64,000 bases of DNA, taken from a virus. Under the pieces are notes generated by a model. It made no database searches, had not been told where the DNA came from, and saw only the letters and a program-made list of their open reading frames with translations. Position numbers and translations under genes: made by a program. The stretch is from positions 1 to 64,000 of IMG/VR virus record IMGVR_UViG_3300030329_003041; one strand, given 5' to 3'. Shown here piece after piece: positions 43,376-51,020 of this stretch; positions within the stretch are counted from its first letter, which is position 1; the number at the start of each line of letters is the position of its first letter.

Positions 43376-45066
43376 TGAAATGGATAGGTCAACATATATG
43401 GAGTTTTATATCTAGGTTTAGAAGTGATGTTTACTTAGAAAGTATAACCGATCCTGGTTCTGATACTGATAAATTTTTAGTAATTGATGCGAATAAAAAA
43501 ATTGGTTATAGAACAGGATCAGAGGTATTATCTGATATTGGGGGTACACCTTTAACAACAGAGCAAGTACAAGATATAGCAGGAGCATTAGTAGCAACTG
43601 GTGGTACTAAAACAGGTATCTCTGTAACATACCAAGATAGTACAGGAGATATGGATTTTGTTGTAGATGATCTTCATAATGTTGGTGTAGATGGTTCTGC
43701 TAATCAATTACTAACTGATGACGGTGATGGTTCAATTACTTCTGAATCTACTTTAACTTATGATTCTGAAACACTAACTATAGGTGCTGATGATGAGGGG
43801 GAAGTTATTATAGCAAGAAAAACTCACTCTGATAATTTTGGTGGGGTTATGAGTGTAAAAGGAGGTTCAGCTACAGGTACTGATAAAAGCGGAGGAAATT
43901 GTAATCTTTATGGAGGTCAAGGAACAGGAACGGGAGTTGGTGGAACTATTAACTTAACCGTTTACAAGCCTGCGGGTAGTACTGGCTCATCTAATAATAC
44001 TACAGAATCTACATTAACTTTTAGTGGTGTTGATGCAAGTCTTCAAATACCAGGGGATTTATTAGGTCCTAGAGATACTGATATGTACCTTAAGTCTGAC
44101 GGTAATATGGTATTTGGTCTTGATACTGATAATGATGAAACAAGTCAGAGTTTTTCTTTTAGAAATAATAACAGTGTAGAAATAGCAAACTTAGACGAAT
44201 CAGGTAATCTTCAAATAGATGGAGATTTAACGGTATCAGGAAATGATATTAAAGATGATGATGGTACTACTTGTATAACTTTTGACTCTAGTGGTAATAC
44301 AACTATAGCAGGAACTCTAGCTGTAGGAGATATAGATGTAACATCTGTAGCAGGACAATCATTAACTCTTACTGCAGGTGAATATGATAATCCTATGGAT
44401 GTAGTTGGTGGTGATTCTAAAGTTTTTATAAGATATAGAGATAATTCTACTGCAGGTACAAACGTGATTGGTTTTGGTGCTCTTGGAGATGATGCTTATT
44501 TTAGAAATGATGAAGGTAGTTTTAAATTTTATGTAGCTAATGATGCCACGGTAGGTGCTGAATTAGATCAATCAGGTAATCTTGAAGTGAGTGGTAAAAT
44601 TACAACAACTCATGATTATCATGCAACAACATTTGAAAATCAAATTGCAGATGATGTAGGAACTGGAAAAATTCTGAAATATTCGCCTGGTGCAAATGAT
44701 ACTTTAAACGGTTCAGAAATATATTTTCTGCATACAGATGGTACTTGGGATCAAGCTGATGCTGATAATGTTGCTACTGGAGCTTCACAAATATTAGGTG
44801 TTGGACTAGGAGGATCGTCACAGACTGTGGGAGTGTTAATTGAAGGTTTTATTAGAATAGCATCTACAGAAATATTAAATACACCTGGTTCTGGAGCAGT
44901 AGATGGACTACCCCTTTATGTTTCAACAACACCTGGTCACTTTGATTTTACAGCTCCATCTGGTACTGCTGATTTTGTAAGGATAGTAGGGTATGCAATT
45001 GATGATAATGGTGGTGATGTTTTAGTTTATTTTAATCCAGATAAAACTTGGGTAGAAGTATCATAG
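43375..45066 (+). CDS. Tail fibre protein (563 aa, GTG start)
   Basis: The start is GTG at 43375, sharing a base with the endolysin TAG, because this gives the N-terminus MKWIGQHIWSFISRFRSDVY, a recurring opening of fibre proteins in marine phages. The remainder is a Gly/Asp/Thr-rich repetitive beta structure (SGNLQIDGDLTVSGNDIKDD; SGNTTIAGTLAVGDIDVTS) like trimeric fibre shafts. The C-terminal domain (GVGLGGSSQTVGVLIEGFIR) resembles a fibre knob. Likely a host-recognition fibre. Confidence 0.65.
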   Translation: MKWIGQHIWSFISRFRSDVYLESITDPGSDTDKFLVIDANKKIGYRTGSEVLSDIGGTPLTTEQVQDIAGALVATGGTKTGISVTYQDSTGDMDFVVDDLHNVGVDGSANQLLTDDGDGSITSESTLTYDSETLTIGADDEGEVIIARKTHSDNFGGVMSVKGGSATGTDKSGGNCNLYGGQGTGTGVGGTINLTVYKPAGSTGSSNNTTESTLTFSGVDASLQIPGDLLGPRDTDMYLKSDGNMVFGLDTDNDETSQSFSFRNNNSVEIANLDESGNLQIDGDLTVSGNDIKDDDGTTCITFDSSGNTTIAGTLAVGDIDVTSVAGQSLTLTAGEYDNPMDVVGGDSKVFIRYRDNSTAGTNVIGFGALGDDAYFRNDEGSFKFYVANDATVGAELDQSGNLEVSGKITTTHDYHATTFENQIADDVGTGKILKYSPGANDTLNGSEIYFLHTDGTWDQADADNVATGASQILGVGLGGSSQTVGVLIEGFIRIASTEILNTPGSGAVDGLPLYVSTTPGHFDFTAPSGTADFVRIVGYAIDDNGGDVLVYFNPDKTWVEVS

Positions 45067-45067
45067 T

Positions 45068-45775
45068 ATGGCAACAGTATATGCAAATAGTAACGATGGA
45101 GCGGTTTACTCATCTAATCAAAGTAGTTGGTCTGATGCTCATAGTATAAGTTCTGGTACAGCAGATAGTAATGATACTTATTCTGGTATTAATACTGTTG
45201 CTGGAGTATACAGAAATGTTGGAGGTAGAGGATCTGCGTATAGAGTTCATAGATTATTCTTTTATTTCGATACCTCTGGGATCTCAGGAACAGTAAGTGC
45301 GGCAACATTAAAATTATACGGTGTAAACCCGTCAGGAGTTGAGACCACTAAAAATGTTATAGCAGTTAAAAGTACAGCTCATGGTGGAGATGGAGGTACA
45401 GCCCTACATAACGATGATATAAACAATATAGATGTTAGTACTCCTTACTCGTCTCAAACGTCATCATGGACTACTAGTGGCTATAATGACATAACATTAA
45501 ACGCTACAGCTAGAGGACATATGGCCTCTCAAGACTATCTTTTGGTGGCTATAATAAACTACGAGTATGATTACTCTAATACAGATCCAGGTGTTAATGC
45601 TTCATACTCTAACGGTGTATACTTTACAGATTATTCAAGTACAAGTAGAGACCCTTATATAGACTATACTGTAGTAACAGGATACGGTAATAAAGTGATA
45701 AATGTTGCCTCAGCTAATATTGGTAAAGTAAAAGGAGTAGCAACAGCAAGTATTGATAAAGTAATAGGAGTTTAG
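45068..45775 (+). CDS. DNRLRE/CBM96-like surface protein (235 aa)
   Basis: Tyr/Ser/Asn-rich, with a single beta-sandwich-like domain (YRVHRLFFYFDTSGISGTVS, then AATLKLYGV) similar in layout to DNRLRE/CBM96 domains: FFxFDTSGI, then AATLKLY, then ITLNA. The C-terminus has three short repeats (NKVINVASA, GKVKGVATA, DKVIGV). Likely a fibre tip or virion surface glycan-binding module. It begins one base after the fibre stop. Confidence 0.55.
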   Translation: MATVYANSNDGAVYSSNQSSWSDAHSISSGTADSNDTYSGINTVAGVYRNVGGRGSAYRVHRLFFYFDTSGISGTVSAATLKLYGVNPSGVETTKNVIAVKSTAHGGDGGTALHNDDINNIDVSTPYSSQTSSWTTSGYNDITLNATARGHMASQDYLLVAIINYEYDYSNTDPGVNASYSNGVYFTDYSSTSRDPYIDYTVVTGYGNKVINVASANIGKVKGVATASIDKVIGV

Positions 45776-45777
45776 AT

Positions 45778-46170
45778 ATGAGTGGTAAAATAGATACAGT
45801 TACAATAGATACTCATAGATTATGGGTTAATATAGGTCAGAAAAATATAAAAGAATTAAGTATTAGTAACACTGGTGGTGTCCAATGTACTTTTGATCTC
45901 GTTTTAGGTCCAAATAGTTTAGCTGGTCAAGGAGCTTCTGATACAGGTGCAATTTATTTTTTGCAAAATATGGTAATACCTGTAGCAGCTACTTTAGTAT
46001 TAGATGAGCAATGGTTTGAAAATGTTTTTAGTGCTGGTATGACTATATATACTAATAGTATATCAAGTGGACAATTGACTAGAACAGCTATGAGTGATCC
46101 TAGATTTTTAGTAAGATGTGGGGAAGCAAGTGCTGCTGAAGAGGTTGCTTTAATTATACTTAGAAAATAA
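45778..46170 (+). CDS. Putative virion surface protein (130 aa)
   Basis: A small beta-rich protein (KELSISNTGGVQCTFDLVLG; MVIPVAATLVLDEQWFENVF) lying two bases after the CBM-like gene. The VIPVAATLVL-DE phrase is like small head or fibre-associated proteins of podovirus-like phages. No signal peptide. Function inferred from neighbours only. Confidence 0.5.
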   Translation: MSGKIDTVTIDTHRLWVNIGQKNIKELSISNTGGVQCTFDLVLGPNSLAGQGASDTGAIYFLQNMVIPVAATLVLDEQWFENVFSAGMTIYTNSISSGQLTRTAMSDPRFLVRCGEASAAEEVALIILRK

Positions 46171-46175
46171 AAATT

Positions 46176-46388
46176 ATGGAAATATTTAAAAACGATAATG
46201 CATGGAACGAAAAAGCTGTAGTTGGATTTATAGCTTTTGCTGTTATGTGTATGATTATGGTAGCTGACTTAGTCACAGGATGGGTTGGACAAGATTTAGT
46301 TATAAACGAATATGTATACAACTCGTTTGTTTGGGTTGTTCTTGGTTGCTTTGGTATATCAGGTGTTGAAAAATTTGCTAAGAAATGA
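46176..46388 (+). CDS. Holin-like membrane protein (70 aa)
   Basis: Two hydrophobic segments (AVVGFIAFAVMCMIMVADLV at 14-33; YNSFVWVVLGCFGISGVEKF at 48-67) separated by a short polar linker with WVGQDLVIN. A 70-residue two-span protein just after the tail-fibre genes is a typical holin layout. It overlaps the T9SS-cargo gene by four bases (ATGA), placing it in the secreted cassette. Confidence 0.55.
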   Translation: MEIFKNDNAWNEKAVVGFIAFAVMCMIMVADLVTGWVGQDLVINEYVYNSFVWVVLGCFGISGVEKFAKK

Positions 46389-48862
46389 GAAAGTTTATTT
46401 ATATATTTTTATTATTTAGTTTAACAGCAAACGCTCAAGATACTATCTTGGATTGCTTTGGAACAGTAGCGCCTACCTCTTGGCTAGGCGACGGTTTTTG
46501 CGATGACGGTTCTTACACATGGAACGGAAATGTGATAGATTTTAACTGTGAGGAGTTTGGGTATGATGCAGAAGATTGTCCATTACCTATAGATACTATA
46601 CCAGGTTGTATGGATATGTTAGCGTTGAACTATGTGCCTGAAGCCAACTTTAATGATGGCTCATGTGAATATCCTGTATTTGGGTGTATAGATCCAGCAT
46701 CTGTAAACTACAATCCATTAGCTGAAGTAGATGATGGTAGTTGTGCTAATGTTGCTTGTGCTGATGGAGAAGCTAAAATGCTTTTTGAGGTTACATTAGA
46801 TCAATATCCTGGAGAAACAGGATGGATACTAACAGATATATCTAATGGTCAGCCAGTAGCAAGCGTAATGCCAGGTGAATATTCTTATGACCAAGCTAAT
46901 ACAACAATACCTTATGAATTTTGTGTACCTGAAACTGGTGTGGAACTTATATTAAGTGATACATATGGTGATGGTATGGCTGGTTCCTTATGGGGTGGCT
47001 CAGATGGTAATTTTATAATACTAGCTGATTTAGAACCTTGTGGTAGTCCTGATGTTATTTGGGAACTGCCAGATCCTAATTTTGGTGGTGCTGCTTACTC
47101 TGGACCTATATGGCTAGAGCATTGTGATATACCTATTGAGTATGGATGTACAGATAGTGGCTATATAGAGTTTAATCCTAACGCTCAGGTTGACGATGGT
47201 AGTTGTGAAACCGAACACATTGTAGGTTGTATTAATTGGACAGCTTATAATTACAACCCTGAAGCTACACTTAATCATATAGTGCCTGTATGTGAATACC
47301 GACTTGTTATTGAAGATGATGCTGCTGATGGGTGGGGTGATTCGCACATAGCTGTAACTCAAGGAGACAGTTTAATTGGAATTTATTCAATGGAGCCTGG
47401 AGAATATGACACAGTATTTTTTATAAATTTACGAACAGATATTCCTGTTCAAATTAGATATTTTGAAACTGGTCCTCCGCAAGTACCTCAAGAAGAACTT
47501 GAGTTTCAAACAATGCATAATTCGTTTTTCTTATTCAATGAAAATGTAGATTTATTAATATCAGGCGGAGCAGTTCCTTTTGCTAATAATGGAGCTGGAG
47601 CTTTACAACCTTTTGAGCCGCCATTTTGGCATGTTTATAATGCAATGCCTTATTGTGGTGATTATTGTATACCAACAGTTGAAGGTTGTATGAATCAAAG
47701 CGCTTTTAATTACAATCCTGAAGCTAATACAGATATTGGCAATTGTATACCAATAATAGAGGGCTGCACAAATGAATTAGCATTTAATTATGATTCGTCT
47801 GCAAATGTAGATGATGGAAGCTGTGACCCATATATTTATGGTTGTATGGATATAGAGGCATGGAATTACAACTCTTTAGCTAATGTCGCAGATGAATCTT
47901 GCTTGTATTTTGGTTGTACTGATGAGCTAGCTCTTAACTACGATAGTACTGCGAATGTAAACAATGATAACTGTATATATCCTATTCCTGGATGTACAAA
48001 CCCAGACGCATTTAATTTTGAAGTAGATGCTAATGTTGATGACGGTAGTTGCATTCCCGTCTTAATAGGATGCATGGATCCTACAATGTTTAATTATAAT
48101 GATGAAGCAAATACAGCGAGCGATAATTGTATTCCTTTTATATTTGGGTGTACTGATACTACTGCATTTAATTATGACCCTGTTGCTAATACCGATAATG
48201 GATCGTGTATAGCATTTTACTACGGTTGCACTGATCCTAGTGCATTTAATTATAACCCAGAGGCAAACACAGAAGATTTTTCCTGTGTTGATATAGTATA
48301 TGGCTGTACTGACAATACAGCATTTAATTATGATTCCTTGGCTAATACTGATAATGGAGGATGTATAGATGTCTTAGAAGGCTGCATGGATCCTTTAGCA
48401 TATAATTATGATGCAGTATATAATACAGACGATGGAAGTTGCTTGTATGATGCAGGATGTATTGATGGTCCTGGTATACCATATTGGTTGAATGATACAT
48501 GCTACGCTTGGGTTATTATGATAGATCCTTATTGTTGTAATGATCAATGGGATGATAAATGTCAAGAACTTTATTGGAGCTGTGGTGGAAATAGTTCTTT
48601 AAATATAAATGAGTTAATGGAAGATAATGCAATTATTTTATATCCTAATCCTACTGAAGATATTATAAACATTACTAGTAAAGAAACTTTTGAATTACAA
48701 GTTTTTGATATACTAGGAAATAGGGTTATTTATTGGAAAGTAGAATCTAATGGGTCTACAAAAACAATTAAAGTAGATATTAGTTTATTAGCAAGTGGTA
48801 TATATAATTTTAATATAATTTATAACAATAATGTTATAACTAAAAAAGTAATCAAAAAATGA
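46385..48862 (+). CDS. Secreted Cys-rich repeat protein with type IX secretion C-terminal sorting domain (825 aa)
   Basis: An N-terminal Sec signal peptide (MRKFIYIFLLFSLTANAQD) is followed by an LNR-like Cys-rich unit (LGDGFCDDGSYTW; CEEFGYDAEDC) and 14 repeats of ~25 residues of the type GC(T/M)D-AxNYN-A(N)-DDGSC. The last ~75 residues (from about 749) are a type A T9SS sorting domain: ILYPNPTEDIINI, LQVFDILGNRVI, LASGIYNFNI, ending ITKKVIKK. In the family, this tail directs export through the outer membrane and attachment to the cell surface. The host must therefore supply the T9SS. Possible roles are surface shielding, adhesion or superinfection exclusion. Confidence 0.85.
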   Translation: MRKFIYIFLLFSLTANAQDTILDCFGTVAPTSWLGDGFCDDGSYTWNGNVIDFNCEEFGYDAEDCPLPIDTIPGCMDMLALNYVPEANFNDGSCEYPVFGCIDPASVNYNPLAEVDDGSCANVACADGEAKMLFEVTLDQYPGETGWILTDISNGQPVASVMPGEYSYDQANTTIPYEFCVPETGVELILSDTYGDGMAGSLWGGSDGNFIILADLEPCGSPDVIWELPDPNFGGAAYSGPIWLEHCDIPIEYGCTDSGYIEFNPNAQVDDGSCETEHIVGCINWTAYNYNPEATLNHIVPVCEYRLVIEDDAADGWGDSHIAVTQGDSLIGIYSMEPGEYDTVFFINLRTDIPVQIRYFETGPPQVPQEELEFQTMHNSFFLFNENVDLLISGGAVPFANNGAGALQPFEPPFWHVYNAMPYCGDYCIPTVEGCMNQSAFNYNPEANTDIGNCIPIIEGCTNELAFNYDSSANVDDGSCDPYIYGCMDIEAWNYNSLANVADESCLYFGCTDELALNYDSTANVNNDNCIYPIPGCTNPDAFNFEVDANVDDGSCIPVLIGCMDPTMFNYNDEANTASDNCIPFIFGCTDTTAFNYDPVANTDNGSCIAFYYGCTDPSAFNYNPEANTEDFSCVDIVYGCTDNTAFNYDSLANTDNGGCIDVLEGCMDPLAYNYDAVYNTDDGSCLYDAGCIDGPGIPYWLNDTCYAWVIMIDPYCCNDQWDDKCQELYWSCGGNSSLNINELMEDNAIILYPNPTEDIINITSKETFELQVFDILGNRVIYWKVESNGSTKTIKVDISLLASGIYNFNIIYNNNVITKKVIKK

Positions 48863-49893
48863 AAAAGTTATTAGTAATATTATTGTTAATTCCTTTTTTA
48901 GGGAATGCTCAAGGACTTAAAAGTATATTTAAGTACTCTACTATGTATGCCGCTGTTAATGGTGGTACATCATTAGGTGATGATCAAATATGGTCTGTAA
49001 CATCAGGTACGTTAGAAGAGCAAGTAGTTGAAACACCTTTTGATTATACTCTATCTGTAGGTATCAGAAAAATAAAACGATTTGGATATGAGAACAGAGC
49101 CAACACTTTTTATAATGGTACGGAGAATTCTTATTCTGATGCCGCGACCATCGGTAGAGTTGATGGCTTTGAGTATTTGTTCGAAGCTGATTTTGTGCGT
49201 CGTTTAGGTGTTAATTTTACTAACCAGCATCACTTTGTAAGATATGTTGCTGATAAGTGGGTTAGTAAAGTAGAATATTTAGCAGATGGGTTTGCAGATA
49301 TAAAATACTTTGAAGCATCAGAAAGATTTAGATTACAAATTAAAGAAGGTAAATTATCTTTTAACGTAGGAGCTGTTCAGCGTCTTGCAGAGCCATATGG
49401 TTTTGACCCCCTGGCAGATTGGGTGCTGGACAATGGGACATTACATTATACATATTTGGCACTACAGGAGGGATACAATATAACATTAGATGGACAATAC
49501 TCAGCACCCAATGGAGAGGTAGTAGCAACTAGTCAAGAAGTATGGGAAGAAGTTATTATACCACAAGTAATAGATGACTATGTAGAAAAACAAAGAAGTG
49601 CAATTTCTAGTATAGTAGAATATTCTGCAGTATTAGGATTTGACTATTACCACTTTACAAAAGACTTTTGGTTTCATTCTTGGGGTAATTTAATGCCTTA
49701 TCACTTAGATACAGATAATACATATTCCTACCATAAATACAATGGTGGTCAGTGGTTAGACTACTCAGCTGGACTTATATATGGATATAGATTTAATAAA
49801 AGCTTAGGTATATTTGTAGAAGGTAGATATAATAAGTATTGGAACCGACAATGGCACAATTTTAGTGTTGGTGTAAACTATGTAATATTTTAA
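48859..49893 (+). CDS. Outer-membrane beta-barrel protein (344 aa)
   Basis: Signal peptide MKKLLVILLLIPFLGNAQG, then a series of amphipathic strands with aromatic girdles (FDYTLSVGIRKIKRFGYENR; YDYHF-type segments) and a C-terminal strand ending with Phe (WHNFSVGVNYVIF), the signal read by the BAM complex. The gene overlaps the preceding T9SS-cargo gene by four bases, so the two are translated together. A phage-encoded barrel could alter the host receptor surface or assist release. No pore function is proven. Confidence 0.75.
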   Translation: MKKLLVILLLIPFLGNAQGLKSIFKYSTMYAAVNGGTSLGDDQIWSVTSGTLEEQVVETPFDYTLSVGIRKIKRFGYENRANTFYNGTENSYSDAATIGRVDGFEYLFEADFVRRLGVNFTNQHHFVRYVADKWVSKVEYLADGFADIKYFEASERFRLQIKEGKLSFNVGAVQRLAEPYGFDPLADWVLDNGTLHYTYLALQEGYNITLDGQYSAPNGEVVATSQEVWEEVIIPQVIDDYVEKQRSAISSIVEYSAVLGFDYYHFTKDFWFHSWGNLMPYHLDTDNTYSYHKYNGGQWLDYSAGLIYGYRFNKSLGIFVEGRYNKYWNRQWHNFSVGVNYVIF

Positions 49894-49895
49894 TC

Positions 49896-50180
49896 ATGGC
49901 AAAAGAATTAAACGAAGACACAACATTGCAGCTTAGTATAAAGACACTAGCTGGCATAGCAGTTTTAATATTCACCCTGGTGGGTATGTGGTTCACACTG
50001 CAAGCAGATATAACTGAAGCTAAAGAGTTACCTCTTCCTCCTGATCCTGAAATTACTCGTATGGAATACGATATGAAAGATCAACTTATAAGGCAGACGA
50101 TAATGTCAACTCAGGAGGATGTTAAAGAGATTAAAGATCAAATGATAAGGGTAGAAGAAAAAATTGATAAACTAAAATAA
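49896..50180 (+). CDS. Membrane-anchored coiled-coil protein (94 aa)
   Basis: One membrane segment (LAGIAVLIFTLVGMWFTLQA at 18-37) is preceded by an acidic cytoplasmic stretch and followed by a Pro-rich linker (ELPLPPDPEITR) and a coiled coil (TQEDVKEIKDQMIRVEEKID). There is no cleavable signal. A TM plus coiled coil is typical of spanin-like or holin-antiholin components, so it may link inner membrane and envelope during lysis. Confidence 0.55.
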   Translation: MAKELNEDTTLQLSIKTLAGIAVLIFTLVGMWFTLQADITEAKELPLPPDPEITRMEYDMKDQLIRQTIMSTQEDVKEIKDQMIRVEEKIDKLK

Positions 50181-50186
50181 ACAAGT

Positions 50187-50489
50187 ATGTATAAAGCACT
50201 CATTATATTTTTTATGATAACAAATATAGTAAGTGCTCAAGCTCTACGGAAAGATAGAATTATACATACAAGTAGTGTATATTTACTTAGTGCTACTACT
50301 ACTGCATTAGTTTTAGATAGGACTAAAAGTAAAAGAAAAGCTGCAGTATATGGATTTATACTACCTATGATGGTTGGTGTGGCTAAAGAGATGCGTGATA
50401 TAAAACATGGTAATCCAGATATAAATGATATATTATCAAATGCTGTTGGAGCTAGTTTAGGTATCATAACTATTAGAATAACATTATGA
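50187..50489 (+). CDS. Signal-peptide membrane protein, YfiM/DUF2279-like (100 aa)
   Basis: Signal-like N-terminus MYKALIIFFMITNIVSAQA, then KDRIIHTSSVYLLSATTTAL and a further hydrophobic segment (YGFILPMMVGVAKEMRDIKH), ending with NAVGASLGIITIRITL. The DKxxH-xxx and KE-D-K pattern resembles small YfiM/DUF2279-type envelope proteins. It overlaps the following gene by four bases. Role is probably in the host envelope. I hold the family match loosely. Confidence 0.5.
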   Translation: MYKALIIFFMITNIVSAQALRKDRIIHTSSVYLLSATTTALVLDRTKSKRKAAVYGFILPMMVGVAKEMRDIKHGNPDINDILSNAVGASLGIITIRITL

Positions 50490-50824
50490 AGAAATTATTT
50501 CTATTACTATCAATACTAACTACTACTTGTATTGCTCAAGATTTTCCTGACGGAATGGTAGCTGTAGAATTTAATGCTAGTTTTAATGCTGCTAATCAAG
50601 TAGAATGGTTGCCTAAATTAACAGATTGTGAAACAGAACGAGTTGATATAACATCTGATTCTAGGTGGGCTAGTGAATATAAAATAGTAGTTGTACCTAC
50701 TATCGTTATATTCAACAACAATGAAGAAGTTAAAAGATTTCAAGCAAATATAATGATGACTATGGAGGTTACTAAGAATGAAGTACAAAACTCTATAGAC
50801 GAAATAGTAATGGAAGCATTCTGA
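50486..50824 (+). CDS. Periplasmic thioredoxin-like protein lacking the CxxC motif (112 aa)
   Basis: Signal peptide MKKLFLLLSILTTTCIAQD, then a thioredoxin-like start (MVAVEFNASFNAANQVEWL) where the usual WCxxC is replaced by FNAAN, and a canonical cis-Pro strand (IVVVPTIVIFNNNEEVKRFQ). The fold is suggested by both elements, but redox activity is unlikely. It may act as a chaperone or a decoy. The next gene overlaps by one base. Confidence 0.6.
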   Translation: MKKLFLLLSILTTTCIAQDFPDGMVAVEFNASFNAANQVEWLPKLTDCETERVDITSDSRWASEYKIVVVPTIVIFNNNEEVKRFQANIMMTMEVTKNEVQNSIDEIVMEAF

Positions 50825-51018
50825 TGCCACATAAAGTATTCATACGGCACACTTACATATATAAATGCGGAGAACAAGCTTGTTCTGAAGAGTGGAAAAT
50901 AAATGAAGCATCTAAACTAGATAAGCTTAGATGCCCTCATTGTGGTAAATATGATAGTGTTGAATACGTTGATACAGATCAAAGAACTAAATACAATAGA
51001 AGAGGTATTGGATTATAA
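50824..51018 (+). CDS. Zinc-ribbon protein (64 aa)
   Basis: Four cysteines in a zinc-ribbon arrangement: YKCGEQAC (residues 14 and 19), and RCPHCGKYD later. A basic tail follows (KYNRRGIGL). It is the last gene of the plus-strand block; its stop is two bases from the stop of the convergent nrdA gene. Small zinc ribbons in phages often bind RNA polymerase or DNA, but no such role can be read here. Confidence 0.65.
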   Translation: MPHKVFIRHTYIYKCGEQACSEEWKINEASKLDKLRCPHCGKYDSVEYVDTDQRTKYNRRGIGL

Positions 51019-51020
51019 AA

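Noticed and set aside
46600-48450. Tandem repeats suggestive of a CRISPR or satellite array
   Set aside because: The repeats are at the protein level (GCTD..NYN..DDGSC, ~75 nt) with variable DNA and no conserved spacer-repeat structure. They are part of a coding sequence.
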